A stretch of 64,000 nt of DNA from Akkermansia muciniphila (GTDB lineage Bacteria; Verrucomicrobiota; Verrucomicrobiia; Limisphaerales; UBA9464): the NCBI GenBank assembly GCA_945861565.1, contig CAMAUY010000016.1:1-64000 (forward strand), read 5' to 3'. Positions within the stretch are counted from its first letter, which is position 1; each line of letters opens with the position of its first letter. The notes beneath the pieces are model-generated. The model saw nothing but the letters and a program-made list of their open reading frames with translations. It was not told the origin of the DNA and made no database searches. The translations under genes were made by a program, and so were the position numbers. Positions 8,611-17,436 of the stretch are shown piece after piece.

Positions 8611-9348
8611 TTAGGGGTTTGTCGGCCGGGGCGGCTGCTCAAACTCGAGCTCGGTGAGGGAATCTTTGCGTGCGTCGCGGATCTTAACGTCTTTCAGCAT
8701 GTAGCCCTCGCCGTGGCGCTGGATGCTGCCGGTCGCGAAACGTTTCACCAACCGGCCCTGCGTATCATAGGCCTCAGCACCCAACAGCCCATTGTACTCA
8801 GCATCCACCCACGAAATCACCCGAGCGTAACCATTGGTGGACGGGTTGACACTCTCCAGTTTCCCGCACATCCGGCCGCTGTGAGGTTCGCGTCCGACGA
8901 TGCGTTGATCAGGCCAGTGGAGGAATTCCCTGCCAAGATCAGCAAACCAGAAATCGGATCCGGCAAAGGAAGTGAACGCCGCCCCGCCCGTCAATCGCGC
9001 GGGAGCTTTTCCGGCCTGGGCGACTTCGTACACGGGCGCAAGGTGGTCCCGGTACACAATGGTGACCGTCTCCCCTGCCCCGTCGGGCGTCCGGATCGCC
9101 TCGTACCGAACCGTCCACTGAGCATCGTCGACACGGGTGGTAATCGTCACGGGAACGGATCTTCTCCGACCGTCCGGGTCGATCAACCGGAGCCGGGCCA
9201 AGTTCGTAGATCCTTCCGAGGGCCGTTGCTGACGCAATTCAGCCGCCAGCGCCTGCCCTGCCTCGGTCTCAGGCGAGCCGAGTGCGACGGTGCAAAGAAT
9301 AAAAAAAGTACCTAAAGATGCGGCTTGAAATCGATTCACGGTAGGCAT
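8611..9348 (-). CDS. Outer membrane lipoprotein-sorting protein (LolA-like, TP_0789 type)
   Basis: A 245-residue exported protein; the ATG at 9348 (MPTVNRFQAASLGTFFILCT) gives a signal peptide and is preferred to a TTG four codons earlier. The beta-rich mature part contains the family's typical run: an LTGGAAFTSFAGSDFWFADL segment, GREFLHWPDQRIVGRE, then YARVISWVDAEYNGLLGAEA and YMLKDVKIRDARKDSLTELE. The fold is an open half-barrel that binds lipid or acyl chains in the periplasm. It converges on the MMPL exporter with only 12 bp between the stops. Family call is good; the cargo is unknown. Confidence 0.82.
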   Translation of the reverse strand: MPTVNRFQAASLGTFFILCTVALGSPETEAGQALAAELRQQRPSEGSTNLARLRLIDPDGRRRSVPVTITTRVDDAQWTVRYEAIRTPDGAGETVTIVYRDHLAPVYEVAQAGKAPARLTGGAAFTSFAGSDFWFADLGREFLHWPDQRIVGREPHSGRMCGKLESVNPSTNGYARVISWVDAEYNGLLGAEAYDTQGRLVKRFATGSIQRHGEGYMLKDVKIRDARKDSLTELEFEQPPRPTNP

Positions 9349-9376
9349 GAGACGGGTCAAAGGCCGGGGCTGTTCA

Positions 9377-9580
9377 TCAATGCTTCATTGCAACGGTGGG
9401 CCGTTCACCGCGGCGGGAGTGAACGAGCAAACCCGGCGGACGAATGCCGGTTCCGGCGCCCGCACACCCGCAGGGGATCGATTTTTTCAGCCGATACCGT
9501 GCGGGCCGAAACAATCGCCAAAGGACGGTACCGACCGTCGCGACGACGACCGCCAGAGCAATAGGTTGTTGCCAGTCCAC
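9377..9580 (-). CDS. Small Cys-containing membrane protein
   Basis: A 67-residue protein if the GTG at 9580 is used (MDWQQPIALAVVVATVGTVL); a TTG six codons earlier is an alternative. One membrane helix at about residues 5-22 is followed by a basic patch and a CGCAGAG cluster. Small membrane proteins with a C-terminal Cys cluster are common in bacteria, some linked to FeoB iron uptake, but no feo gene is visible. It lies 28 bp upstream of the lipoprotein-sorting gene on the same strand. No function is assigned. Confidence 0.5.
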   Translation of the reverse strand: MDWQQPIALAVVVATVGTVLWRLFRPARYRLKKSIPCGCAGAGTGIRPPGLLVHSRRGERPTVAMKH

Positions 9581-9749
9581 AGGGTTACCCTGGCACAAGA
9601 GGACCTCTCAAACAATCGACGCGTAGAAAATTCGAACTCATTTTTCATCGATTGATCTTGATGGATGGCACGAGATTCGCTCTTTAGCGGCCGTACCGGA
9701 TTTTCCCGTGCGGGACTTTTTTAAGGGAGGCCGGTCCAACGAAGCAGCT

Positions 9750-10064
9750 ATGCATTCCAGCCATTCTCTCGGAAATTCGAACCCTCGTTTGTCGGCAAAG
9801 AAAACGGTTCGACCGACCAACTTCATCTGCATTGCGCCCGGTGCCGCAGCCGTTTCACTCATTGGGGATTTCAATGATTGGCATCCGAACGCGAATCCGA
9901 TGCATCAACATTTCGACGGTTCCTGGCAAATCCAGTTTCCGCTGTCGCATGGGCATCATCACTACGCGTTCTATGCCGATGGAAATATCCTTCTGGACCC
10001 CAAGGCACATGGGGTCGGACGGGACACCGAAGGGAGGAAGGTGTCACTCATCGCCGTCAGTTGA
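9750..10064 (+). CDS. CBM48/AMPK-type glycogen-binding domain protein
   Basis: A 104-residue protein that is little more than one early-set Ig-like domain: VRPTNFICIAPGAAAVSLIG, then DFNDWHPNANPMHQ, a GSWQIQFPL strand and HHYAFYADGNILLDPKA. The GDFNDW and Y-x-F-x-x-DG signatures are those of the domain found in glycogen-branching enzymes, isoamylase and AMPK beta. Stand-alone versions are widespread in Verrucomicrobia and presumably bind alpha-glucan, but partners are unknown. A GTG at 9708 could extend it by 14 residues; an AAGGGAGG at 9723-9730 lies too far from the ATG at 9750 to settle the start. Confidence 0.78.
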   Translation: MHSSHSLGNSNPRLSAKKTVRPTNFICIAPGAAAVSLIGDFNDWHPNANPMHQHFDGSWQIQFPLSHGHHHYAFYADGNILLDPKAHGVGRDTEGRKVSLIAVS

Positions 10065-10074
10065 TCCCTGAGTG

Positions 10075-10638
10075 TCACGAGGCATCGGGTTCTTCGGGTG
10101 CCCTCGGTTCGGAGCCACCCGGAGGATTGGATCCGGCACGGTGAACCGACCGGGAGTGCCGAAGTGCCCGGTTGAGGGTCCGTTGTTCGCTGAAGAATTG
10201 GCGGAGGAGAGAGGTGCATTCCTCGCCGCGCACCCCGCTGGTGATTTCGCAGCGGTGATTTAGCGTGGGGAACTGCAAGAGGTTGAGAGCCCCCCCCGCA
10301 GCGCCTCCCTTTGGATCCGGGGCACCGAACACAACGCGGGCGCAACGGCAATGGACCAAAGCTCCCGCACACATGGGGCAGGGTTCCTTGGTCACATAGA
10401 GGGTGCAATCCGTGAGTCGCCAGTCACCGACCGCCGACTGTGCCTGGGTCAAAGCCAGCATCTCGGCGTGCGCCGTCGCATCCGTCAGCAGTTCCACCTG
10501 ATTAAAGGCGCGTCCGATAATCTTCCCCGCCCGCACGACCACCGCTCCCACCGGAACCTCGGCGGCGTCATAGGCACGCCAAGCCTGCCGTAAGGCCTCC
10601 TGCATAAAATGGCTATCGAGATTCAAGGGTTCATCCAT
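10075..10638 (-). CDS. tadA: tRNA-specific adenosine deaminase
   Basis: Converts A34 to inosine in the tRNA-Arg(ACG) anticodon. The zinc and catalytic motifs are complete: HAEM (His zinc ligand, Glu proton shuttle) and PCPMCAGAL (two Cys ligands), preceded by VPVGAVVVRAGKIIGRAFNQ and followed by ARVVFGAPDPKGGAAG. The start MDEPLNLDSHFMQEALRQAW gives 187 residues, with a tail of about 30 residues past the usual end. In-frame starts upstream at 10662 and 10704 exist but add untypical sequence. It follows the Nudix gene on the same strand, so the two are probably co-transcribed. Confidence 0.92.
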   Translation of the reverse strand: MDEPLNLDSHFMQEALRQAWRAYDAAEVPVGAVVVRAGKIIGRAFNQVELLTDATAHAEMLALTQAQSAVGDWRLTDCTLYVTKEPCPMCAGALVHCRCARVVFGAPDPKGGAAGGALNLLQFPTLNHRCEITSGVRGEECTSLLRQFFSEQRTLNRALRHSRSVHRAGSNPPGGSEPRAPEEPDAS

Positions 10639-10704
10639 GACGTACTGTTGGGTGGGTCCCATCCTTGGTTCCGCAGCGAATTCTTCCGCACGTGGGCGGG
10701 GCAA

Positions 10705-11193
10705 TCAGGACTCTTCCAGTGTCCAAACATCCGGGCCGCCCGGATGGCAGTGGCAATGTGCGGCAAAATAGCCACCCCGATGCTTCCAAAACAGTGGCCA
10801 GAGTTGTTCTCGGTCGGTACTCGGCAGCGGTAGGTCATGGAGGGCTGCTTGCGAAAAAAACCCAAAAGCTCCCTCCCGGTGCGGAGGGGGCAGTTGTCGC
10901 AATCGAGTGCGCACCTCGAAAAGAAAAATCAGCCAATGAGCTGTTCCCGAGTAACCATACTCACTCACGATGCCGGTTAAATGCAAATCAGACGGCGCCA
11001 GAGCAATGCCGATCTCTTCGAAGGCCTCGCGGCAAGCGCATGCATACGGCGATTCGCCGTACTCCGTTTTGAGTTTGCCGCCTGGCGGACTCCAAAGGCC
11101 CGCATTGGGTTCCTGGCGGCGGTGCAGCAGCAAAACGTCCCCACTCTCATTAAAACAATAGAGGAGCGTCGCGATCTGGTGAGGCAGCTTCAT
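10705..11193 (-). CDS. Nudix hydrolase (MutT-like)
   Basis: A 162-residue protein with a full Nudix box, GGKLKTEYGESPYACACREA followed by FEEIGIAL, matching Gx5Ex7REUxEExGU. The N-terminus (MKLPHQIATLLYCFNESGDV) and the aromatic-rich C-terminus (GTAHWLIFLFEVRTRL) resemble bacterial 8-oxo-dGTP/NDP-sugar hydrolases, but the substrate cannot be read from sequence. The ATG at 11193 is preferred to a TTG four codons earlier. It lies just upstream of tadA on the same strand. Confidence 0.85.
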   Translation of the reverse strand: MKLPHQIATLLYCFNESGDVLLLHRRQEPNAGLWSPPGGKLKTEYGESPYACACREAFEEIGIALAPSDLHLTGIVSEYGYSGTAHWLIFLFEVRTRLRQLPPPHREGAFGFFSQAALHDLPLPSTDREQLWPLFWKHRGGYFAAHCHCHPGGPDVWTLEES

Positions 11194-11266
11194 TCGTTCA
11201 TCCAAGCAAACACGGATTCAACGCGCAAACTGCGAAACCATCGGCTTTTTCAAATGGGTGTGGCAC

Positions 11267-11301
11267 AAAAATCTGAAAAGCTTCAGTTTTCAGACTTTTT
11301 T
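11267..11301. terminator. Bidirectional terminator-like hairpin
   Basis: Stem TCTGAAAA (11272-11279) with TTTTCAGA (11287-11294) around a 7-base loop. It is flanked by A5 on the left and T6 on the right, so it could end transcription in either direction. On the minus strand it separates the zinc-ribbon membrane protein gene from the Nudix-tadA pair. Confidence 0.5.
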
Positions 11302-11312
11302 GATGAATTTTG

Positions 11313-11540
11313 ACTAAGCTCTCTGCTTGGATATTCCAATGAACCGGGGTTTGGAACCGCGGATGAACGCCGATAAACGCTGATTGCAGGCGATCACTCC
11401 GAAAGTGATCAAAGTGAGAGGCAACGGCTTCCTCTTATCTGCGTCCATCCGTGTCAATCCGCGGTTCTCCCCCCCCGGCACTTTGCATTTCGACTCGAAT
11501 CTCTCCGGGACTCCGTGCCCTCCATTGCCCGTTTCCAGTT
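11313..11540 (-). repeat. Dispersed hairpin element family 1, copy A
   Basis: Core at 11354-11467 (114 bp) begins GAACCGCGGAT and ends ATCCGCGGTTC, a long imperfect palindrome. On the minus strand it is nearly base-for-base the same as copy C at 22301-22414. Homology continues outside: a C8/G8 run at 11469-11476, a leader ending CGAAATGCAAAGTGCC, and a tail (11313-11353) whose equivalent lies on the other side of copy C. It fills the gap between the Nudix gene and the membrane protein gene; read as protein it gives only spurious frames. Confidence 0.85.
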
Positions 11541-11564
11541 GGTTCCCATTGCAATTCGGCGGCT

Positions 11565-12728
11565 TCATCGGATAGGCCGAACCATCGAAACCAGCGGGTG
11601 ACCGCCGCAGTCGGCACAGGTCTTCGCCTCTTCGGTAAACTGACTTAAGCAGCGGGGACAATAACCGGAATGCGTTGGGTCACTCGGCATCGGAGGCCGT
11701 TCCCAAAGAGCCCAGTTCACGTTTACTTCCCGCAGGAGGTCTTCCACCCGAGATTTTATCTCCGACCGAAACCAGGCTTCCTCGGCGGCAACCTGCGGTG
11801 TCCTTAAATCCATCGTCACCGGCCGGGGAAAGCGAAGATCCCGCCAGATACGTTCGGCCAGGGGCTCAAGCGCCTCAGAACTAAGCAGCTCAGCCGCCAC
11901 GCAGAGTGGATGGAAAGAGCCGAGCAACGGGCGTGACAACGAATCCGGGGCGCGGGTCGCGGAAACGGGCGCCAGGGCATAAACCAACGCCAGTTTAAAT
12001 CGTTCGTCGTTGGCCGCAGGAAAAAACCGTCGGTGGAGTCGGATAAATCCAGCGGTGATCCACGCCAGTTGCAGAAGGAGCGCGGGTAGCAACCACCACA
12101 AGGCGGGAAGCCAACCGAATCGCCACAGGATCACCGGACACGCGATCATAAGAAAAATCCACAACCCGGTGCAGGCGGTCACCCAATTCGCCGCCCGTTC
12201 GGATAAATTCGCCCGGCGGACCCGTAACATCGGGCGGTCAAACGACTGCCGCAAATACTCGCGCAGTCGGGTCGGACGATCCCTGGCGGGAAGTCGGGAA
12301 AGGTCCCGGAGCAGAGCCTCAAAATGAAGAGGTTCGTACGGCGAATCGCTCCGAAACAGCGGCTGGCCATTAATCCGCAGGACCTTTCCGTCCGCCGCCA
12401 CGTCGCGCACAGCCGCCCACGCGAAGAACACGGACGCCGTGCCGGAGTGACCCGAGGGATGCAGACATTCCACCGGGACGGTTGCAATGCCTTCTGGCCC
12501 CGCTACGAAGGGCCAACTGCGTGCGATGTAGACGCTGCCGGCCGGAGGGAAAGGCCAACACCAATGCAAGTCGCCGTGATGATTGCTGATCGCTTCGCTG
12601 CGGACGACGGCGCGCCAACGCCGAGTCGCCATTTGTCGAAAGACCACACCACCGCGGCGCACCCAGAACAAACATTCTGTCAGGGCCAGGAATCCCAAAA
12701 CCAGCAAGAGATACTGGCGATCAGACAT
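11565..12728 (-). CDS. Membrane protein with C-terminal zinc ribbon, function unknown
   Basis: A 387-residue protein starting MSDRQYLLLVLGFLALTECL, with an N-terminal helix, a soluble section of about 180 residues, two central membrane helices (WVTACTGLWIFLMIACPVIL and GWLPALWWLLPALLLQLAWI) and a cytoplasmic tail. The tail ends in a four-Cys zinc ribbon, YCPRCLSQFTEEAKTCADCG. I do not recognise the family. The ribbon suggests a structural zinc or interaction module. It is downstream of the DUF2167 gene on the same strand with a 94-bp gap, and a terminator-like hairpin lies further downstream. Confidence 0.7.
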   Translation of the reverse strand: MSDRQYLLLVLGFLALTECLFWVRRGGVVFRQMATRRWRAVVRSEAISNHHGDLHWCWPFPPAGSVYIARSWPFVAGPEGIATVPVECLHPSGHSGTASVFFAWAAVRDVAADGKVLRINGQPLFRSDSPYEPLHFEALLRDLSRLPARDRPTRLREYLRQSFDRPMLRVRRANLSERAANWVTACTGLWIFLMIACPVILWRFGWLPALWWLLPALLLQLAWITAGFIRLHRRFFPAANDERFKLALVYALAPVSATRAPDSLSRPLLGSFHPLCVAAELLSSEALEPLAERIWRDLRFPRPVTMDLRTPQVAAEEAWFRSEIKSRVEDLLREVNVNWALWERPPMPSDPTHSGYCPRCLSQFTEEAKTCADCGGHPLVSMVRPIR

Positions 12729-12822
12729 GGTTAACCATTTCGGAAGCCGCGTTGAGATTCAATCCCAGGCCCGGACGCGTCAAAGCCTCGCAGGCAGCAG
12801 CTCCCGAAACCGTCGCCCGGCT

Positions 12823-13737
12823 CTAAACCTCATTTCGGCCTGACTTTCGGCCGGTGAGAACCTTCTTCATCCAGGCACCGAGAGCGACCACACCCACCAC
12901 GATAAACTTAAAGGCCTTTTTCAGGAAACCCGCGACCATTCCGAAGAATCCAAGCTTATAAGCAGCGGCCGCCGTGCCTCCCAAAACCAGCGCACCCAAT
13001 CCATACTGCGCAATCTTGTCACCCTGCTGAAACTCCGCGTAGTTTTCCCCCTGCGAATACTGAAATGAGTTCAACATCCCCCGAAACTCCGGCATTGCTG
13101 CATCCACTTTCTCAAAATCTTCAATCAGCGTCACTTCCGTGACCCCTTTCCGACCGAGGAGGCGCACGTTATAGTTCACAAACTTCTCGCCGGCGCTCTG
13201 GCCAAGGAGCGACCACTCCAGGTTCTTGGTGTCGTCATTGAATTTCGGTGCCACATGCCATCCGAGAATTTCCAGGGTTGGGATCCCCTCCAATTTCCGA
13301 CGCTTGTTATCTTCAGCGACTCCCTCGCGCATTCGTATTAGCAGTTTATCGGCATTTAAATCCTTTTTCTCGTCGTCCTTGACATATCCGACCTCATCAA
13401 AACTGAAGATCGCCCACCAGTGATTCGATCGAGACTCGACGAGACCCAGCTCGTTGCCACGGGGCGCATTGCCCATCAGTTTCAAGATTTTCTGCGCATC
13501 CCCGGACTCGACATATCGAAATCCAGCCGGCAAACGCAACCGGGCCCGTGACTGCAAGTCGGCCGTGGCCGGACCGTTTAGCCATTGGAACCGGTCCAGC
13601 GGATCCTGTTGTGGCGACGGGTCGACGGGCGTCTCGGCAACGGAGGACTCCGCTGCGAAGGGAGTGACCGTAAGAGCCCATAACAGGCAAATCGGGAGGA
13701 GGCGGAGTGCCCACGACAAGACAGGTCTGATGCGCAT
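12823..13737 (-). CDS. DUF2167-family membrane-anchored protein
   Basis: With the start at 13737 (MRIRPVLSWALRLLPICLLW) the protein has a signal peptide, a beta-rich domain of about 200 residues and two C-terminal hydrophobic segments (YGLGALVLGGTAAAAYKLGF and FKFIVVGVVALGAWMKKVLT). Typical DUF2167 segments are present: RLPAGFRYVESGDAQKIL, GLVESRSNHWWAIFSFDEVG, then GWHVAPKFNDDTKNLEWSLL and NYNVRLLGRKGVTEVTLI. Members are envelope proteins of unknown role. Open sequence upstream to 13818 overlaps the trigger-factor terminator and is not counted. Confidence 0.83.
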   Translation of the reverse strand: MRIRPVLSWALRLLPICLLWALTVTPFAAESSVAETPVDPSPQQDPLDRFQWLNGPATADLQSRARLRLPAGFRYVESGDAQKILKLMGNAPRGNELGLVESRSNHWWAIFSFDEVGYVKDDEKKDLNADKLLIRMREGVAEDNKRRKLEGIPTLEILGWHVAPKFNDDTKNLEWSLLGQSAGEKFVNYNVRLLGRKGVTEVTLIEDFEKVDAAMPEFRGMLNSFQYSQGENYAEFQQGDKIAQYGLGALVLGGTAAAAYKLGFFGMVAGFLKKAFKFIVVGVVALGAWMKKVLTGRKSGRNEV

Positions 13738-13802
13738 GACCGGTCGCAGTAGACCGGGCAAACCGGGCGATCGCAAGCCACCATTTCCCGGGGAAAAGGC
13801 AC

Positions 13803-13832
13803 AAAAAACGGGTGGCACATTGACGCCACCCG
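13803..13832 (-). terminator. Intrinsic terminator of tig
   Basis: On the minus strand CGGGTGGC and GCCACCCG form an 8-bp stem around an 8-base loop, followed by T6. It lies 33 bases beyond the tig stop codon. Confidence 0.8.
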
Positions 13833-13865
13833 CCGAACACCACGCTCACAGCGCGGGAAGATCCT

Positions 13866-15179
13866 TCACGAACGAGCCGACGGCACATCGTCGATTTTTG
13901 CGTTCAGTTCGAGAAAATCCATCACCTTGTCGGTAACGACGCCCTGCTCAATCTCTCTGAATCCTCCGCGTTCCTGGATCAGCTTAATCATCTTTTCCAT
14001 GCTCACTTCATTCTGTTGGGCGAGCGCACCGACGCGATTGATGACATCTCTTTGCTCCGCCTTGATTTTCTCGGCTCGGGCAATCCGGTTTAAGACGAAC
14101 GCCGCCTTCACGCGCTCACGCGCGGTGCGGCTCGCGCCGGCATAGATCTCGTCTTTCTTCTGCTCGATTGCTTCCTTCGGCACGCCCCGTTTCTGGTTTT
14201 CATTGACGATGTTATAGACAAGGTCGCGGGTTTCGCCTGCCACAACGCTTTCGGGAAGATCCAACTCGACTCGGGCGAGGAGTTCCTTGAGCAACTGGTC
14301 GCGCACGTCCCTCTTCTGACGAAGAATCAGCTCGTTCTGCAGATCCCGGCGAATCCCATCGAGCAGCTGTTGAACGGTCTCCGCACCCAATGACCGGGCA
14401 AATTCCTCATTCACATCGGGTAGACTTTTTTCCTTTACCCCGACGATTTCGACATCATAGACGGCGAGCTTTTTTGAAAGTTCAGCGGCAACAAACTCGG
14501 CGGGAAACTCGACCGTGACCGAACGTCGGTCGCCAATTTTTGCACCCTGGAGTTGCTCGGTAAATCCGGGGAGGAAGGAATCCTTGGCCACGGCGATCCA
14601 AAAATTCTGTTTCTCCGTCAGACCTCGGGCGGTGGGCGCGATCTCGGTGAGAGGTTTTCCATCAAGGGTCGCGGTGTAGTTGACGACGACCACGTCGCCG
14701 TCCTGCAATTCACGGGGGACGTCGTTGTACTTCACCTGCTGCTCCCGGAGAATGTTCGTCGCACGATCGACGTCCGCGTCCGATGGGACAGCAATTTCTC
14801 GTCGAGCCGTCAGGCCCTTGTATTCTGGGACCGTAAAATCGGGGACCACCTCGCAGGTAACGTTGTAGGCATAGGGCAAGCCCCGGCCGAACTGCTGCTC
14901 CTCGACATTCAGCGTCACAATGACTTCCAGTTTTTCCTGCTGGGCGGCGGCGCGATAGGAATTCTCGAACAGCTGCTTACGGGTTTCCTCGATAATTCGA
15001 GGTTCATACGCCTTGACGATCAAATGCTCGGGAGCCCGCCCAGGCCGAAATCCAGGAAGTTTGGCCTCCTTTCGGAATTGTTTGGAAACGTCACCAAAGG
15101 CGGTATTGACCGCCTCCAGGGGCACTTCGACGCGGAGCAGCTTTTTGCAGGGACCAAGGTGATCAACGGAAACGTTCAT
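13866..15179 (-). CDS. tig: Trigger factor, ribosome-associated chaperone / PPIase
   Basis: A 437-residue protein of normal length with the three-part family layout. The N-terminal ribosome-binding domain carries the signature FRKEAKLPGFRPGRAPEHLI; the FKBP-type prolyl isomerase domain covers about residues 150-240 (DGDVVVVNYTATLDGKPLTE, then LPGFTEQLQGAKIGDRRSVT); the helical C-terminal chaperone arms follow. The start MNVSVDHLGPCKKLLRVEVP aligns with other trigger factors. No clpP or clpX follows, unlike in many bacteria. An intrinsic terminator follows the gene. Confidence 0.95.
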   Translation of the reverse strand: MNVSVDHLGPCKKLLRVEVPLEAVNTAFGDVSKQFRKEAKLPGFRPGRAPEHLIVKAYEPRIIEETRKQLFENSYRAAAQQEKLEVIVTLNVEEQQFGRGLPYAYNVTCEVVPDFTVPEYKGLTARREIAVPSDADVDRATNILREQQVKYNDVPRELQDGDVVVVNYTATLDGKPLTEIAPTARGLTEKQNFWIAVAKDSFLPGFTEQLQGAKIGDRRSVTVEFPAEFVAAELSKKLAVYDVEIVGVKEKSLPDVNEEFARSLGAETVQQLLDGIRRDLQNELILRQKRDVRDQLLKELLARVELDLPESVVAGETRDLVYNIVNENQKRGVPKEAIEQKKDEIYAGASRTARERVKAAFVLNRIARAEKIKAEQRDVINRVGALAQQNEVSMEKMIKLIQERGGFREIEQGVVTDKVMDFLELNAKIDDVPSARS

Positions 15180-15438
15180 GTTCTGCGTGTTTAAAAATCA
15201 TGAGCCGGCCACGGACGGCCAGACCGGCAAAGACGGTGAACCTAGGAAGGGCTCGGAATACCGTCAAGCTTTGCCCGCAGGCTTTCCTGTTTGTCGGCGC
15301 CAAAAATCGATTGATTTGCAAAATGTAAATGTGTTTTCATTCGGGAACCGCGGAGCCTTCGGGGCCTTTCGTCTGCCGCGCTTTCACCGAAATAGCATGT
15401 AGCCGGGTACTTCCCCACGCTCCCACCGCACCGATTCC

Positions 15439-17346
15439 TCACTCGTGCCTGAAGAAGGCGTGGTCGGCATTGCCTTCGGCGAATAGATAGGCCAGCAGGT
15501 CTAAAACCTGGTCCTTGTTGATCAGGTTGAGCAGACCCCCCGGCATGAGTGAGCCTTGCTGCGTTGCCCTGGATTGGATCGAGGCTTTCTTGATCTTCTG
15601 AATCAGGGCCACGGAAGGGCCGGTCTGAAGTGTCACCTGTTCCGCATCCTCGGCGAGCACGATTCCGACAACGGTGTTTTCATCTCCGAGTTCGAAGGAT
15701 TGCGTGCGGAATTTTTCGTCCAGTCCCTTCGCAGGTTCCAGAATCTGTTCCAGGACCGCACCCCGATCGCCCTTCCAGCGCGCAAAGACTCCGGAAAGAC
15801 TGGGTCCAAATGCCGCTCCTTCCACTCCAAGTTGATGGCATTGAATGCAGCCCAACGAGCTGAACAAATTCTTTCCGCTGGAGTAACTACGGTGACGATC
15901 CATTCGGTTCAAATCATCGGCGAAGTCCGCAACCTTCCACTCGGTGAGTTTCGGCGCGTCCGGTTCGGGGTTCTTGGCAAGATAATCCTCGACATCTGCG
16001 GCGACGATCAAGCTCCCAAACATCCGCAACCAGTGGCCGGGGAATGTGCACACATAACTATACTCCCCGGGCTCGGTCGGTGCGGTAAAGTTGAGTCGTA
16101 ACGTAGAACCCGGGTCGACGAGCTTCGAAGCGAAGAGAACCTGGGTCGACTTCGGGATGAACATCCTCCCCTGCTCGTCCGCGTCGGGCATCATAACGTC
16201 GGCCAGCCGGCCGATCTCCTCGCGGGCTCCCGGCACCGTGATCACGAAATTGTGCGGCATGGAATCGGGGTTTTCGAAAATGATTTCCACCGGCTTCCCC
16301 GCCGCCACGACGAGTCGAGTTTTGTCGTAGAGCATTTGCTCGTGTAGCGTCTTGAGGACCAGCACCCTGACACCGAGCTCTGCCAGTGCCTTGCGAATGC
16401 GTCTGCCGTCGTCGGCCGGCAGCAGCAAGGAAAGGTCATTACCGAGTTGGACCGCATCAAGAAAGTCCGCGTCCGTGCGCTGATCTGCAGGAACCTTGGC
16501 GGCGTAGTCCACGAGGCTCTGCGCGACGGGGCCGGCGGATTCCTTCTGCCAAAAGGAACGGGGAAGCTGCAACACGGCTCGCACGGCGGAGATTCGTTCC
16601 GTCCCGGCGCGAATCAGGCCGGCCAAAGCGGTGTAGTTGATTGCTTCATACCCCTTCAATGCGGGCAACGCCAGAATAGACAGTTGCTGCAACTCGGGTG
16701 TGGCCGCCCGTTGGGCGAGCGGCGCGATCAGCGGTTGAAAGGATGCCCGCAGCGCGGCATCGGTGAGCAACGGCACAGCACCCACGAGGTCGACCAACTT
16801 GGTATCATCCCGGGCCACCTGATCCCACAGAGGGTTGGGTTTGCCTTCAGCCGTGAGCCATCCGGCGAAGGCCGCTCGACGCGTCAACGGTTGCTCGGCC
16901 TTGGCAGCGAGAGTTTCAAGGCCAAGCTTTTTTTCGGCGAGATCCCGGCTCGCGGATTTTGCCAACAGTGCCGCGAGATCCCGGATCGCCGGGGCCGCAT
17001 TGGTCCCCCGTGCGTCGAGGCGCTCGAGGGCGGCGAGCAACTCGCTCAAACGGTCGGTCTTGTGCAATGTCGCCAGTCCCGTCAGAGCTTCCTCGCGGTA
17101 TTTTGAATCGAGCCCCGTCCGTTCCAGCAAGGCATTGAATACCGGCTCGACCCGTGGCGCCTGCAGCAATTCCTTGTTCGACAGCCGCCCAAGCATATAC
17201 GCCGCCGCTCTCGGATTAGCAGGCAGATAAAACTTTCGGGCCTCTTCCGGCGGCTTCGCCTCCCCACCCGCCGCGTCGGCCGCGGTTACTGGCAACAGCA
17301 GACGGAGGGCAGCCAGCAGGCACAGCCAGACGATAAAGATTCTCAT
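15439..17346 (-). CDS. Secreted blue-copper / cytochrome c fusion protein
   Basis: A 635-residue exported protein (start MRIFIVWLCLLAALRLLLPV). Residues about 30-320 are helical HEAT-like repeats. A cupredoxin domain follows, with type-1 copper ligand candidates in SMPHNFVITVP near residue 364 and YVCTFPGHWLRMFG near 430 (His, Cys, His, Met). A C-terminal cytochrome c domain has CIQCH near 497 and a Met-containing SLMPGGLLNLI. The protein should carry electrons in the periplasm. It directly follows the SGNH/dehydrogenase-like gene, which lacks a heme, so the two are likely partners. Two in-frame ATGs lie near the start; the second was chosen. Confidence 0.85.
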   Translation of the reverse strand: MRIFIVWLCLLAALRLLLPVTAADAAGGEAKPPEEARKFYLPANPRAAAYMLGRLSNKELLQAPRVEPVFNALLERTGLDSKYREEALTGLATLHKTDRLSELLAALERLDARGTNAAPAIRDLAALLAKSASRDLAEKKLGLETLAAKAEQPLTRRAAFAGWLTAEGKPNPLWDQVARDDTKLVDLVGAVPLLTDAALRASFQPLIAPLAQRAATPELQQLSILALPALKGYEAINYTALAGLIRAGTERISAVRAVLQLPRSFWQKESAGPVAQSLVDYAAKVPADQRTDADFLDAVQLGNDLSLLLPADDGRRIRKALAELGVRVLVLKTLHEQMLYDKTRLVVAAGKPVEIIFENPDSMPHNFVITVPGAREEIGRLADVMMPDADEQGRMFIPKSTQVLFASKLVDPGSTLRLNFTAPTEPGEYSYVCTFPGHWLRMFGSLIVAADVEDYLAKNPEPDAPKLTEWKVADFADDLNRMDRHRSYSSGKNLFSSLGCIQCHQLGVEGAAFGPSLSGVFARWKGDRGAVLEQILEPAKGLDEKFRTQSFELGDENTVVGIVLAEDAEQVTLQTGPSVALIQKIKKASIQSRATQQGSLMPGGLLNLINKDQVLDLLAYLFAEGNADHAFFRHE

Positions 17347-17436
17347 GTTCATGATTCGAACCAAAGCAACGACAAATCGGCATGGCCCCATGACAGGCTC
17401 ATGCCGATTTGGTGAGACTGACGCGGCAACCGGCCA

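Noticed and set aside
11314..11661. Minus-strand frame of 115 codons between the Nudix and membrane protein genes
   Set aside because: Mostly translated family 1 repeat; the same peptide pieces appear from copy C at 22 kb.
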